Part shown: positions 21,171-36,000 of the stretch, piece after piece | Position numbering within the stretch: position 1 is the stretch's first letter | How the letters are laid out: every line of letters begins with the position of its first letter | From: Halictus rubicundus | Lineage: Eukaryota; Arthropoda; Insecta; Hymenoptera; Halictidae | Direction of reading: 5' to 3' | Length of the DNA stretch: 64,000 bases | Assembly (NCBI RefSeq): GCF_050948215.1 | Contig: NW_027488719.1 | Coordinates: 124,001-188,000, forward strand | Made by a program: the position numbers and the translations under genes | Notes under the pieces: generated by a model | Seen by the model: the letters and a program-made list of their open reading frames with translations, nothing else | Told to the model about the DNA's origin: nothing | Databases searched by the model: none

Positions 21171-24049
21171 GAGGATACGATACGATAGAGGATAGGATAG
21201 GATAGAGGGTAGGATAGAGGATTGGATAGGATTGAGTATAGGATAGAGGATTGGATAGGATAGAGGATTGGATAGAGGATAGGATAGGATAGGGGATAGG
21301 ATAGGATATATGATATTATAGGATGGAGGATACGATATTATAGAGGATAGGATAGGATAGACGATAGGATAGGAGATTGGATAGGATATAGGATATGATA
21401 GGACAGAGGATAGGATAGGATTGAGGATAGCATAGGATTGAGGATAGGATAGGCTAGAGAATAGGATAGGATAGAGGATAGGATAGGATAGAGGATAGGA
21501 TAGAGGATACGATACGATAGAGGATAGGATAGGATAAGGAATAGGATAGGATACATGATAGGATAGGATAGAGGATTGGATAGGATAGATGATAGGATAG
21601 AGGATTGGATAGGATTGAGGATATTATGGGATAGAGGATAGGATAGGATAGGACAGGATAGAGGATAGGATAGTATAGAGAATAGAATAGGATAGAGGAT
21701 AGGATAGGATTGAGGATAGGATAGGATAGATGATAGGATAGAGGATATTATAAGATAGTGGATAGGATAGGGTAGAGGATAGTATAAGATAGAGGATATG
21801 ACAGGATAGTGTACAGGATAGTATAGAGGATAAGATAGGATAGAGAATAGGATGCGGTAGAGGATAGGATAGGATAGAGGATAGGATAGAGGATAGGATA
21901 GGATAGAGGATAGGAGAGGATAGAGGATATTATAGGATAGACGATAGGATAGGATAGAGGATAGGATAGTATAGAGAATAGAATAGGATAGAGGATAGGA
22001 TAGGATTTAGGATAGGATAGGATAGATGATAGGATAGAGGATTGGATAGGATAGAGGATACGATACGATAGAGGATAGGATAGGATAGAGGATGGGATAG
22101 GACAGAGGATAGGATAGGATAGAGGATAGGATAGGATAGAGGATATGATAGAGGATAGGACAGGATTGAGGATAGGATAGGATAGAGGATAGGATAGGAT
22201 AGATGAAAGGATAGAGGATTGGATAGGATAGAGGATACGATACGATAGAGGATAGGATAAGATAGAGGGTAGGATAGAGAATTGAATAGGATTGAGGATA
22301 TTATGGGATAGAGGATAGGATAGGATAGGATAGAGGATAGGATAGGATAGGGGATAGGATAGGATAGAGGATAGGATAGGATAGAGGATAGGATAGAATA
22401 GAGTACAGGATAGGATAGATGATAGGACAGGATAGAGGATAGGATAGGATAGAGGATAGGATAGGATAGAAGATAGGATAGTATAGAGAATAGAATAGGA
22501 TAGAGGATAGGATAGGATTGAGGATAGGATAGGATAGATGATAGGATAGAGAATAGAATAGGATTGAGGATATTATGGGATACAGGATAGGATAGGATAG
22601 GATAGGATAGAGGATAGGATAGGATAGAGGATAGGATAGTATACAGAATAGATTAGGATAGAGGATAGGATAGGATAGAGGATAGGATAGGATACAGGAT
22701 AGGACAGGATAGAGGATAGGATAGGATAGAGGATAGGATAGGATAGAGGATAGGATAGGGTAGAGAATAGGATAAGATAGAGGATAGGATAGAATAGAGT
22801 ACAGGATAGTATAGAGGATAAGATAATATAGAGAATAGGATAGGATAGAGGATAGGACAGGCTAGGATATAGGATAGGATAGGATTGAGGATAGGATAGG
22901 ATAGAGGATAGGATAGGATTGAGGATAGCTTAGGATTGAGGATAGGATAGGATAGAGAATAGGATAGGGTAGAGAATAGGATAGGATAGAGGATAGGATA
23001 GGATAGAGGATAGCATAGAGGATTCGATAGGATTGAGGATATTATGGGGTAGAGGATAGGATAGGATAGGATAGGATAAGATAGATTATAGGATAGGATA
23101 GAGGATATGATAGGATAGAGAATAGGATAGGACAGAGGATATGATACGATAGAGGATAGTATAGGATAGAGGGTAGGATAGGATAGAGGATAGGATAGGA
23201 TAGAGAATAGGATAGGATAGAGGATAGGATAGGGTAGAGGATAGGATAAGATAGAGGATAGGATAGAATAGAGTACATTATAGTATAGAGGATAAGATAA
23301 TATAGAGAATAGGATAGGATAGAGGATAGGACAGGATAGAGGATAGGAGAGGATAGAGGATAGGATAGGATAGAGGATAGGATAGGATTGAGGATCGGAT
23401 AGGATAGATGATAGGATAGATGATTGGATAGGATAGAGGATACGATACGATAGACGATAGGATAGGATAGAGGGTCGGATAGAGAATTGGATGGGATAGA
23501 GGATACGATACGATAGAGGATAGGATAGGATAGAGGATAGGATAGGATTGAGGATAGCATAGGATTGAGCATAGGATAGGATAGAGAGTAGGATAGGATA
23601 GAGGATCGTAAAGGATAGAGGATAGGATAGGGTAGAGGATAGTATAAGATAGACGATAGGATAGGGTAGAGGATAGGATAAGATAGAGGATAGGATAGAA
23701 TAGAGTACCGGATAGTATAGAGGATAAGATAATATAGAGAATAGGATAGGATAGAGGATAGGACAGGATAGAGGATAGGATACGATAGAGGATAGGATAC
23801 GATAGAGGATAGGATAGGATTGAGGATAGGATAGGATACATGATAGGATAGGATAGAGGATAGGATAGAAGATTTGATAGGATAGAGGATATGATAGGAT
23901 AGAGGATAGGATAGGACAGAGGATATGATAGGATAGAGGATAGGATAGGAGAGAGGATAGGATAGGATAGAGGATAGGATATGATATATGATACTATAGG
24001 ATGGAGGATACGATATTATAGAGGATAGTATAGGATAGAGGATAGGATA

Positions 24050-27000
24050 GGTTAGAGGATAGGATAAGATAGAGGATAGGATAGGGTAGAGGATAGGATA
24101 AGATAGAGGATAGGATAGAATAGAGTACAGGATAGTATAGAGGATAAGATAATATAGAGAATTGGATAGGATAGAGTATAGGACAGGATAGAGGATAGGA
24201 TAGGATAGAGGATAGGATAGGATTGAGGATAGGATAGGATACATGATAGGATAGGATAGAGGATAGGATAGAAGATTTGATATGATAGAGGATAGGATAG
24301 GATATATGATATTATAGGATGGAGGATACGATATTATAGAGGATAGGATAGGGTAGAGGATAGGATAAGATAGATGATAGGATAGAATACAGTACAGGAT
24401 TGTATAGAGGATAAGATAATATAGAGAATAGGATAGGATAGAGGATATGATAGGATAGAGGATAGGATAGGATAGAGGATATGATAGCATAGAGGATAGG
24501 ATAGCATAGAGGATAGGATAGGATAGGGGATAGGATAGGATATATGATACTATAGGAAGTAGGATACGATATTATTGAGGATAGTATATGATAGAGGATA
24601 GGATAGAGTAGAGGATAGGATAAGATAGAGGATAGGATAGGGTAGAGGATAGGATAAGATAGAGGATAGGATAGAATAGAGTACAGGTTAGTATAGAGGA
24701 TAAGATAATATAGATAATAGGATAGGATAGAGGATAGGACAGGATAGAGGATAGGATAGGATAGAGGATAGGATAGGATAGAGGATTGGATAGGATTGAG
24801 GATATTACGGGATAGAGGATAGGATAGGATAGAGGATAGCATACCGTAGAGGATAGGATAAGATAGAGGATAGGATAGGGTAGAGGATAGGATAAGATAG
24901 AGGATAGGATAGAATAGAGTACAGGATAGTATAGAGGATAAGATAATATAGAGAATAGGATAGGATAGAGGATAGGACAGGATAGAGGATAGGATAGGAT
25001 AGAGGATAGGATAGTATAGAGAATAGAATAGGATAGAGGATAGGATAGGATTGAGGATAGGATAGGATAGAGGATAGGATAGGATTGAGGATAGCATAGG
25101 ATTGAGGATAGGATAGGATAGAGAATAGGATAGGATAGAGGATAGGATAGGATAGAGGATAGGATAGAGGATAGGATAGAGGATTGGATAGGATTGAGGA
25201 TATTATGGGATAGAGGATAGGATAGAGGATTGGATAGGATAGAGGATACGATACGATAGAGGATAGGATAGGATAGAGGGTAGGATAGAAAATTGAATAG
25301 GATTGAGGATATTATGGAATAGAGGATAGGATAGGATAGGATAGGATAGAGAATAGGATAGGATAGAGGATAGGACAGGATAGAGGATAGGATAGGATAG
25401 AGGATAGGATAGAATAGAGGATAGAATAGGATAGAGGATAGGATAGGATTGAGGATAGGATAGGATAGCGGGTAGGATAGAAAATGAATAGGATTGAGGA
25501 TATTACGGGATAGAGGATAGGCTAGGATAGAGGATAGGATAGGATTGAGGATAGGATAGGATAGAGGATAGGATAGGTTTGAGGATAGCATAGGATTGAG
25601 GATAGGATAGGATAGAGGATAGGATAGGGTAGAGAATAGGATAAGATAGAGGATAGGATAGAATAGAGTACAGGATAGTATAGAGGATAAGATACTATAG
25701 AGAATAGGATAGGATAGAGGATAGGACAGGCTAGGATAGAGGATAGGATAGGATTGAGGATAGGATAGGATAGAGAATAGGATAGGATAGAGGATAGGAT
25801 AGGATAGAGGATGGGATAGAGGATTGGATAGGATTGAGGATATTATGGGGTAGAGGATAGGATAGGATAGGATAAGATAGATTATAGGATAGGATAGAGG
25901 ATATGATAGGATAGAGGATAGGATAGGACAGAGGATATGATAGGATAGAGGATAGGATAGGATAGAGGATAGGATAGGATAGAGGATAGGATAGGTTAGA
26001 GGATAGGATAGGATATATGATACTATAGGATGGAGGATACGATATTATAGATGATAGTATAGGATAGAGGATAGGATACCGTAGAGGATAGGATAAGATA
26101 GAGGATAGGATAGGGTAGAGGATAGGATAAGATAGAGGATAGGATAGAATAGAGTACAGGATAGTATAGAGGATAAGATAATATAGAGAATAGGATAGGA
26201 TAGAGGATAGGTCAGGATAGAGGATAGGATAGGATAGAGGATAGGATAGGATAGAGGATAGGATAGGATAGATGATAGGATAGAGGATTGGATAGGATAG
26301 AGGATACGATACGATAGAGGATAGGATAGGATAGAGGGTAGGATACGATATATGATACTATAGGATGGAGGATACGATATTATAGTGGATAGTATAGGAT
26401 AGAGGGTAGGATAGGATAGAGGATAGGACAGGATAGAGGATAGGATAGGATAGAGGATAGGATAGAATAGAGGATAGAATAGGATAGAGGATAGGATAGG
26501 ATTGAGGATAGGATAGGATAGCGGGTAGGATAGAAAATGAATAGGATTGAGGATATTATGGGATTGAGGATAGGATAGGATAGAGGATAGGATAGGATTG
26601 AGGATAGCATAGGATTGAGGATAGGATAGGATAGAGAGTAGGATAGCATAGAGGATAGGATAGGGTAGAGGATAGGACAGGATAGAGGATAGGATAGGAT
26701 AGAGGATAGGATAGTATAGAGGATAGGATAGGATAGATGATAGGATAGAGGATTGGATAGGATAGAGGATTGGATAGGATTGAGGATATTATGGGATAGA
26801 TGATAGGATAGAGGATTGGATAGGATAGAGGATACGATACGATAGAGGATAGGATAGGATAGAGGGTAGGATAGAAAATTGAATAGGATTGAGGATATTA
26901 TGGAATAGAGGATAGGATAGGATAGGATAGGATAGAGAATAGGATAGGATAGAAGATAGGACAGGATAGAGGATAGGATAGGATAGAGGATAGGATAGGA

Positions 27001-30000
27001 TAGAGGATAGAATAGGATAGAGGGTAGGATAGGATTGAGGATAGGATAGGATAGCGGGTAGGATAGAAAATGAATAGGATTGAGGATATTATGGGATAGA
27101 GGATAGGATAGGATAGAGGATACGATACGATAGAGGATAGGATAGGATAGAGGATAGGATAGGACAGAGGATATGATAGGCTAGGATAGAGGATAGGATA
27201 GGATTGAGGATAGGATAGGATAGAGGATAGGATAGGATTGAGGATAGCATAGGATTGAGGATAGGATAGGATAGAGAGTAGGATAGCATAGAGGATAGGA
27301 TAGGATAGAGGATAGGACAGGATAGAGGATAGGATAGGATAGAGGATAGGATAGGATAGAGGATAGGATAGGATAGATGATAGGATAGAGGATTGGATAG
27401 GATAGAGGATACGATACGATAGAGGATAGGATAGGATAGAGGGTAGAGTAGAGAATTGGATGGGATACAGGATACGATACGATAGAGGATAGGCTAGGAT
27501 AGAGGATAGGATAGGATTGAGGATAGGATAGGATAGAGGATAGGATAGGTTTGAGGATAGCATAGGATTGAGGATAGGATAGGATAGAGGATAGGATAGG
27601 GTAGAGAATAGGATAAGATAGAGGATAGGATAGAATAGAGTACAGGATAGTATAGAGGATAAGATAATATAGAGAATAGGATAGGATAGAGGATAGGACA
27701 GGCTAGGATAGAGGATAGGATAGGATTGAGGATAGGATAGGATAGAGAATAGGATAGGATAGAGGATAGGATAGGATAGAGGATAGGATAGAGGATTGGA
27801 TAGGATTGAGGATATTATGGGGTAGAGGATAGGATAGGATAGGATAAGATAGATTATAGGATAGGATAGAGGATATGATAGGATAGAGGATAGGATAGGA
27901 CAGAGGATATGATAGGATAGAGGATAGGATAGGATAGAGGATAGGATAGGATAGAGGATAGGATAGGATATATGATACTATAGGATGGAGGATACGATAT
28001 TATAGAGGATAGTATAGGATAGAGGATAGGATACAGTAGAGGATAGGATAAGATAGAGGATAGGATAGGGTAGAGGATAGGATAAGATAGAGGATAGGAT
28101 AGAATAGAGTACAGGATAGTATAGAGGATAAGATAATATAGAGAATAGGATAGGATAGAGGATAGGACAGGATAGAGGATAGGATAGGATAGAGGATAGG
28201 ATAGTAAAGAGAATAGAATAGGATAGAGGATAGGATAGGATTGAGGATAGGATAGGATAGAGGATAGGATAGGATTGAGGATAGCATAGGATTGAGGATA
28301 GGATAGGATAGAGAATAGGATAGGATAGAGGATAGGATAGGATAGAGGATAGGATAGAGGATAGGATAGAGGATTGGATAGGATTGAGGATATTATGGGA
28401 TAGAGGATAGGATAGGATAGGATAGGATAGAGAATAGGATAGGATAGAGGATAGGACAGGATAGAGGATAGGATAGGATAGAGGATAGGATAGAATAGAG
28501 GATAGAATAGGATAGAGGATAGGATAGGATAGAGGGTAGGATAGAAAATTGAATAGGATTGAGGATATTATGGAATAGAGGATAGGATAGGATAGGATAG
28601 GATAGAGAATAGGATAGGATAGAGGATAGGACAGGATAGAGGATAGGATAGGATAGAGGAGAGGATAGAATAGAGGATAGAATAGGATAGAGGATAGGAT
28701 AGGATTGAGGATAGGATAGGATAGCGGGTAGGATAGAAAATGAATAGGATTGAGGATATTATGGGATAGAGGATAGGATAGGATAGAGGATACGATACGA
28801 TAGAGGATAGGATAGGATATAGGATAGGATAGGACAGAGGATATGATAGGCTAGGACAGAGGATAGGTTAGGATTGAGGATAGGATAGGATAGAGGATAG
28901 GATATGATTGAGGATAGCATAGGATTGAGGATAGGATAGGATAGAGAGTAGGATAGCATAGAGGATAGGATAGGATAGAGGATAGGACAGGATAGAGGAT
29001 AGGATAGGATAGAGGATAGGATAGGATAGAGGATAGGATAGGATAGATGATACGATACTATAGAGGATAGGATAGGATAGAGGGTAGGATAGAGAATTGG
29101 ATGGGATACAGGATACGATACGATAGAGGATAGGCTAGGATAGAGGATAGGATAGGATTGAGGATAGGATAGGATAGAGGATAGGATAGGTTTGAGGATA
29201 GCATAGGATTGAGGATAGGATAGGATAGAGGATAGGATAGGGTAGAGAATAGGATAAGATAGAGGATAGGATAGAATAGAGTACAGGATAGTATAGAGGA
29301 TAAGATAATATAGAGAAGAGGATAGGATAGAGGATAGGACAGGATAGAGGATAGGATAGAATAGAGGATAGGACAGGATAGAGGATAGGATAGGATAGAG
29401 GATAGAATAGGATAGAGGATAGGATAGGATTGAGGATAGGATAGGATAGATGATAGGATAGAGGATTGGATAGGATAGAGGATACGATACGATAGAGGAT
29501 AGGATAGGATAGAGGGTAGGATAGAAAATTGAATAGGATTGAGGATATTATGGAATAGAGGATAGGATAGGATAGGATAGGATAGAGAATAGGATAGGAT
29601 AGAGGATAGGACAGGATAGAGGGTAGGATAGGATAGAGGATAGGATAGGATAGAGGATAGAATAGGATAGAGGATAGGATAGGATTGAGGATAGGATAGG
29701 ATAGCGGGTAGGATAGAAAATGAATAGGATTGGGGATATTATGGGATAGAGGATAGGATAGGATAGAGGATACGATACGATAGAGGATAGGATAGGATAG
29801 AGGATAGGATAGGACAGAGGATATGATATGCTAGGATAGAGGATAGGATAGGATTGAGGATAGGATAGGATAGAGGATAGGATAGAATTGAGGATAGAAT
29901 AGGATAGAGGATAGGATAGGATAGAGAGTAGGATAGCATAGAGGATAGGATAGGATAGAGGATAGGACAGGATAGAGGACAGGATAGGATAGAGGATAGG

Positions 30001-33000
30001 ATAGGATAGAGGATAGGATAGGATAGATGATAGGATAGAGGATTGGATAGGATAGAGGATACGATACGATGGAGGATAGGATAGGATAGAGGGTAGGGTA
30101 GAGAATTGGATGGGATACAGGATACGATACGATAGAGGATAGGCTAGGATAGAGGATAGGATAGGATTGAGGATAGGATAGGATAGAGGATAGGATAGGT
30201 TTGAGGATAGAATAGGATTGAGGATAGGATAGGATAGAGGATAGGATAGGGTAGAGAATAGGATAAGATAGAGGATAGGATAGAATAGAGTACAGGATAG
30301 TATAGAGGATAAGATAATATAGAGAATAGGATAGGATAGAGGATAGGACAGGCTAGGATAGAGGATAGGATAGGATTGAGGATAGGATAGGATAGAGAAT
30401 AGGATAGGATAGAGGATAGGATAGGATAGAGGATAGGATAGAGCATTGGATAGGATTGAGGATAATATGGGGTAGAGGATAGGATAGGATAGGATAAGAT
30501 AGATTATAGGATAGGATAGAGGATATGATAGGATAGAGGATAGGATAGGACAGAGGATATGATAGGATAGAGGATAGGATAGGATAGAGGATAGGATAGG
30601 ATAGAGGATAGGATAGGATATATGATACTATAGGATGGAGGATACGATATTATAGATGATAGTATAGGATAGAGGATAGGATACCGTAGAGGATAGGATA
30701 AGATAGAGGATAGGATAGGGTAGAGGATAGGATAGGATAGAGGATAGGATAGAATAGAGTACAGGATAGTATAGAGGATAAGATAATATAGAGAATAGGA
30801 TAGGATAGAGGATAGGACAGGATAGAGGATAGGATAGGATAGAGGATAGGATGGGATAGAGGATAGGATAGGATAGATGATAGGATAGAGGATAGGATAG
30901 GATAGAGGATAGGATAGGATAGAGGATAGGATAGGATAGATGATAGGATAGAGGATTGGATAGGATAGAGGATACGATACGATGGAGGATAGGATAGGAT
31001 AGAGGGTAGGGTAGAGAATTGGATGGGATACAGGATACGATACGATAGAGGATAGGCTAGGATAGAGGATAGGATAGGATTGAGGATAGGATAGGATAGA
31101 GGATAGGATAGGTTTGAGGATAGCATAGGATTGAGGATAGGATAGGATAGAGGATAGGATAGGGTAGAGAATAGGATAAGATAGAGGATAGGATAGAATA
31201 GAGTACAGGATAGTATAGAGGATAAGATAATATAGAGAATAGGATAGGATAGAGGATAGGACAGGCTAGGATAGAGGATAGGATAGGATTGAGGATAGGA
31301 TAGGATAGAGAATAGGATAGGATAGAGGATAGGATAGGATAGAGGATAGGATAGAGGATTGGATAGGATTGAGGATAATATGGGGTAGAGGATAGGATAG
31401 GATAGGATAAGATAGATTATAGGACAGGATAGAGGATATGATAGGATAGAGGATAGGATAGGACAGAGGATATGATAGGATAGAGGATAGGATAGGATAG
31501 AGGATAGGATAGGATAGAGGATAGGATAGGATATATGATACTATAGGATGGAGGATACGATATTATAGATGATAGTATAGGATAGAGGATAGGATACCGT
31601 AGAGGATAGGATAAGATATATGATACTATAGGATGGAGGATACGATATTATAGTGGATAGTATAGGATAGAGGGTAGGATAGGGTAGAGGATAGGATAAG
31701 ATAGAGGATAGGATAGGGTAGAGGATAGGATAAGATAGAGGATAGGATAGGATAGAGGATAGGATAGGATAGAGGATATGATAGGCTAGGATAGAGGACA
31801 GGATAGGATTGAGGATAGCATAGGATTGAGGATAGGATAGGATAGAGAATAGGATAGAGGATAGGATAGGATAGAGAATAGAATACGATAGAGGATAGGA
31901 TAGGATTGAGGATACGATACGATGGAGGATAGGATAGGATAGAGGGTAGGAAAGAGAATTGGATGGGATAGAGGATACGATACGATAGAGGAGGGGATAG
32001 GATAGAGGATAAGATAATATAGAGAATAGGATAGGATAGAGGATAGGACAGGATAGAGGATAGGATAGGATAGAGGATAGGATAGGGTAGAGGATAGGAT
32101 AAGATAGAGGATAGGATAGAATAGAGTACCGGATAGTATAGAGGATAAGATAATATAGAGAATAGGATAGGATAGAGGATAGGACAGGATAGAGGATAGG
32201 ATAGGATAGAGGATAGGATAGGATAGAGGATAGGATAGGATAGATGATAGGATAGAGGATTGGATAGGATAGAGGATACGATACGATAGAGGATAGGATA
32301 GGATAGAGGGTAGGATACGATATATGATACTATAGGATGGAGGATACGATATTATAGTGGATAGTATAGGATAGAGGGTAGGATAGGGTAGAGGATAGGA
32401 TAAGATAGAGGATAGGATAGGGTAGAGGATAGGATAAGATAGAGGATAGGATAGGATAGAGGATAGGATAGGATAGAGGATATGATAGGCTAGGATAGAG
32501 GACAGGATAGGATTGAGGATAGCATAGGATTGAGGATAGGATAGGATAGAGAATAGGATAGAGGATAGGATAGGATAGAGAATAGAATACGATAGAGGAT
32601 AGGATAGGATTGAGGATACGATACGATGGAGGATAGGATAGGATAGAGGGTAGGAAAGAGAATTGGATGGGATAGAGGATACGATACGATAGAGGAGGGG
32701 ATAGGATAGAGGATAAGATAATATAGAGAATAGGATAGGATAGAGGATAGGACAGGATAGAGGATAGGATAGGATAGAGGATAGGATAGGGTAGAGGATA
32801 GGATAAGATAGAGGATAGGATAGAATAGAGTACCGGATAGTATAGAGGATAAGATAATATAGAGAATAGGATAGGATAGAGGATAGGACAGGATAGAGGA
32901 TAGGATAGGATAGAGGATATGATAGGGTAGAGGATAGGATAAGATAGAGGATAGGATAGGGTAGAGGATAGGATAAGATAGAGGATAGGATAGAATAGAG

Positions 33001-36000
33001 TACAGGATAGTATAGAGGATAAGATAATATAGAGAATAGGATAGGATAGAGGATAGGACAGGATAGAGGATAGGATAGGATAGAGGATAGGATAGGGTAG
33101 AGGATAGGATAAGATAGAGGATAGGATAGAATAGAGTACAGGATAGTATAGAGGATAAGATAATATAGAGAATAGGATAGGATAGAGTATAGGACAGGAT
33201 AGAGGATAGGATAGGATAGAGGATAGGATAGGATTGAGGATAGGATAGGATACATGATAGGATAGGATAGAGGATAGGATAGAAGATTTGATATGATAGA
33301 GGATAGGATAGGATATATGATATTATAGGATGGAGGATACGATATTATAGAGGATAGGATAGGGTAGAGGATAGGATAAGATAGATGATAGGATAGAATA
33401 CAGTACAGGATAGTATAGAGGATAAGATAATATAGAGAATAGGATAGGATAGAGGATATGATAGGATAGAGGATAGGATAGGATAGAGGATATGATAGCA
33501 TAGAGGATAGGATAGCATAGAGGATAGGATAGGATAGGGGATAGGATAGGATATATGATACTATAGGAAGTAGGATACGATATTATTGAGGATAGTATAT
33601 GATAGAGGATAGGATAGAGTAGAGGATAGGATAAGATAGAGGATAGGATAGGGTAGAGGATAGGATAAGATAGAGGATAGGATAGAATAGAGTACAGGTT
33701 AGTATAGAGGATAAGATAATATAGAGAATAGGATAGGATAGAGGATAGGACAGGATAGAGGATAGGATAGGATAGAGGATAGGATAGGATAGAGGATTGG
33801 ATAGGATTGAGGATATTACGGGATAGAGGATAGGATAGGATAGAGGATAGCATACCGTAGAGGATAGGATAAGATAGAGGATAGGATAGGGTAGAGGATA
33901 GGATAAGATAGAGGATAGGATAGAATAGAGTACAGGATAGTATAGAGGATAAGATAATATAGAGAATAGGATAGGATAGAGGATAGGACAGGATAGAGGA
34001 TAGGATAGGATAGAGGATAGGATAGTATAGAGAATAGAATAGGATAGAGGATAGGATAGGATTGAGGATAGGATAGGATAGAGGATAGGATAGGATTGAG
34101 GATAGCATAGGATTGAGGATAGGATAGGATAGAGAATAGGATAGGATAGAGGATAGGATAGGATAGAGGATAGGATAGAGGATAGGATAGAGGATAGGAT
34201 AGAGGATTGGATAGGATTGAGGATATTATGGGATAGAGGATAGGATAGAGGATTGGATAGGATAGAGGATACGATACGATAGAGGATAGGATAGGATAGA
34301 GGGTAGGATAGAAAATTGAATAGGATTGAGGATATTATGGAATAGAGGATAGGATAGGATAGGATAGGATAGAGAATAGGATAGGATAGAGGATAGGACA
34401 GGATAGAGGATAGGATAGGATAGAGGATAGGATAGAATAGAGGATAGAATAGGATAGAGGATAGGATAGGATTGAGGATAGGATAGGATAGCGGGTAGGA
34501 TAGAAAATGAATAGGATTGAGGATATTACGGGATAGAGGATAGGCTAGGATAGAGGATAGGATAGGATTGAGGATAGGATAGGATAGAGGATAGGATAGG
34601 TTTGAGGATAGCATAGGATTGAGGATAGGATAGGATAGAGGATAGGATAGGGTAGAGAATAGGATAAGATAGAGGATAGGATAGAATAGAGTACAGGATA
34701 GTATAGAGGATAAGATAATATAGAGAATAGGATAGGATAGAGGATAGGACAGGATAGAGGATAGGATAGGATAGAGGATAGGATAGGATAGAGGATTGGA
34801 TAGGATTGAGGATATTACGGGATAGAGGATAGGATAGGATAGAGGATAGCATACCGTAGAGGATAGGATAAGATAGAGGATAGGATAGGGTAGAGGATAG
34901 GATAAGATAGAGGATAGGATAGAATAGAGTACAGGATAGTATAGAGGATAAGATAATATAGAGAATAGGATAGGATAGAGGATAGGACAGGATAGAGGAT
35001 AGGATAGGATAGAGGATAGGATAGTATAGAGAATAGAATAGGATAGAGGATAGGATAGGATTGAGGATAGGATAGGATAGAGGATAGGATAGGATTGAGG
35101 ATAGCATAGGATTGAGGATAGGATAGGATAGAGAATAGGATAGGATAGAGGATAGGATAGGATAGAGGATAGGATAGAGGATAGGATAGAGGATAGGATA
35201 GAGGATTGGATAGGATTGAGGATATTATGGGATAGAGGATAGGATAGAGGATTGGATAGGATAGAGGATACGATACGATAGAGGATAGGATAGGATAGAG
35301 GGTAGGATAGAAAATTGAATAGGATTGAGGATATTATGGAATAGAGGATAGGATAGGATAGGATAGGATAGAGAATAGGATAGGATAGAGGATAGGACAG
35401 GATAGAGGATAGGATAGGATAGAGGATAGGATAGAATAGAGGATAGAATAGGATAGAGGATAGGATAGGATTGAGGATAGGATAGGATAGCGGGTAGGAT
35501 AGAAAATGAATAGGATTGAGGATATTACGGGATAGAGGATAGGCTAGGATAGAGGATAGGATAGGATTGAGGATAGGATAGGATAGAGGATAGGATAGGT
35601 TTGAGGATAGCATAGGATTGAGGATAGGATAGGATAGAGGATAGGATAGGGTAGAGAATAGGATAAGATAGAGGATAGGATAGAATAGAGTACAGGATAG
35701 TATAGAGGATAAGATAATATAGAGAATAGGATAGGATAGAGGATAGGACAGGCTAGGATAGAGGATAGGATAGGATTGAGGATAGGATAGGATAGAGAAT
35801 AGGATAGGATAGAGGATAGGATAGGATAGAGGATGGGATAGAGGATTGGATAGGATTGAGGATATTATGGGGTAGAGGATAGGATAGGATAGGATAAGAT
35901 AGATTATAGGATAGGATAGAGGATATGATAGGATAGAGGATAGGATAGGACAGAGGATATGATAGGATAGAGGATAGGATAGGATAGAGGATAGGATAGG

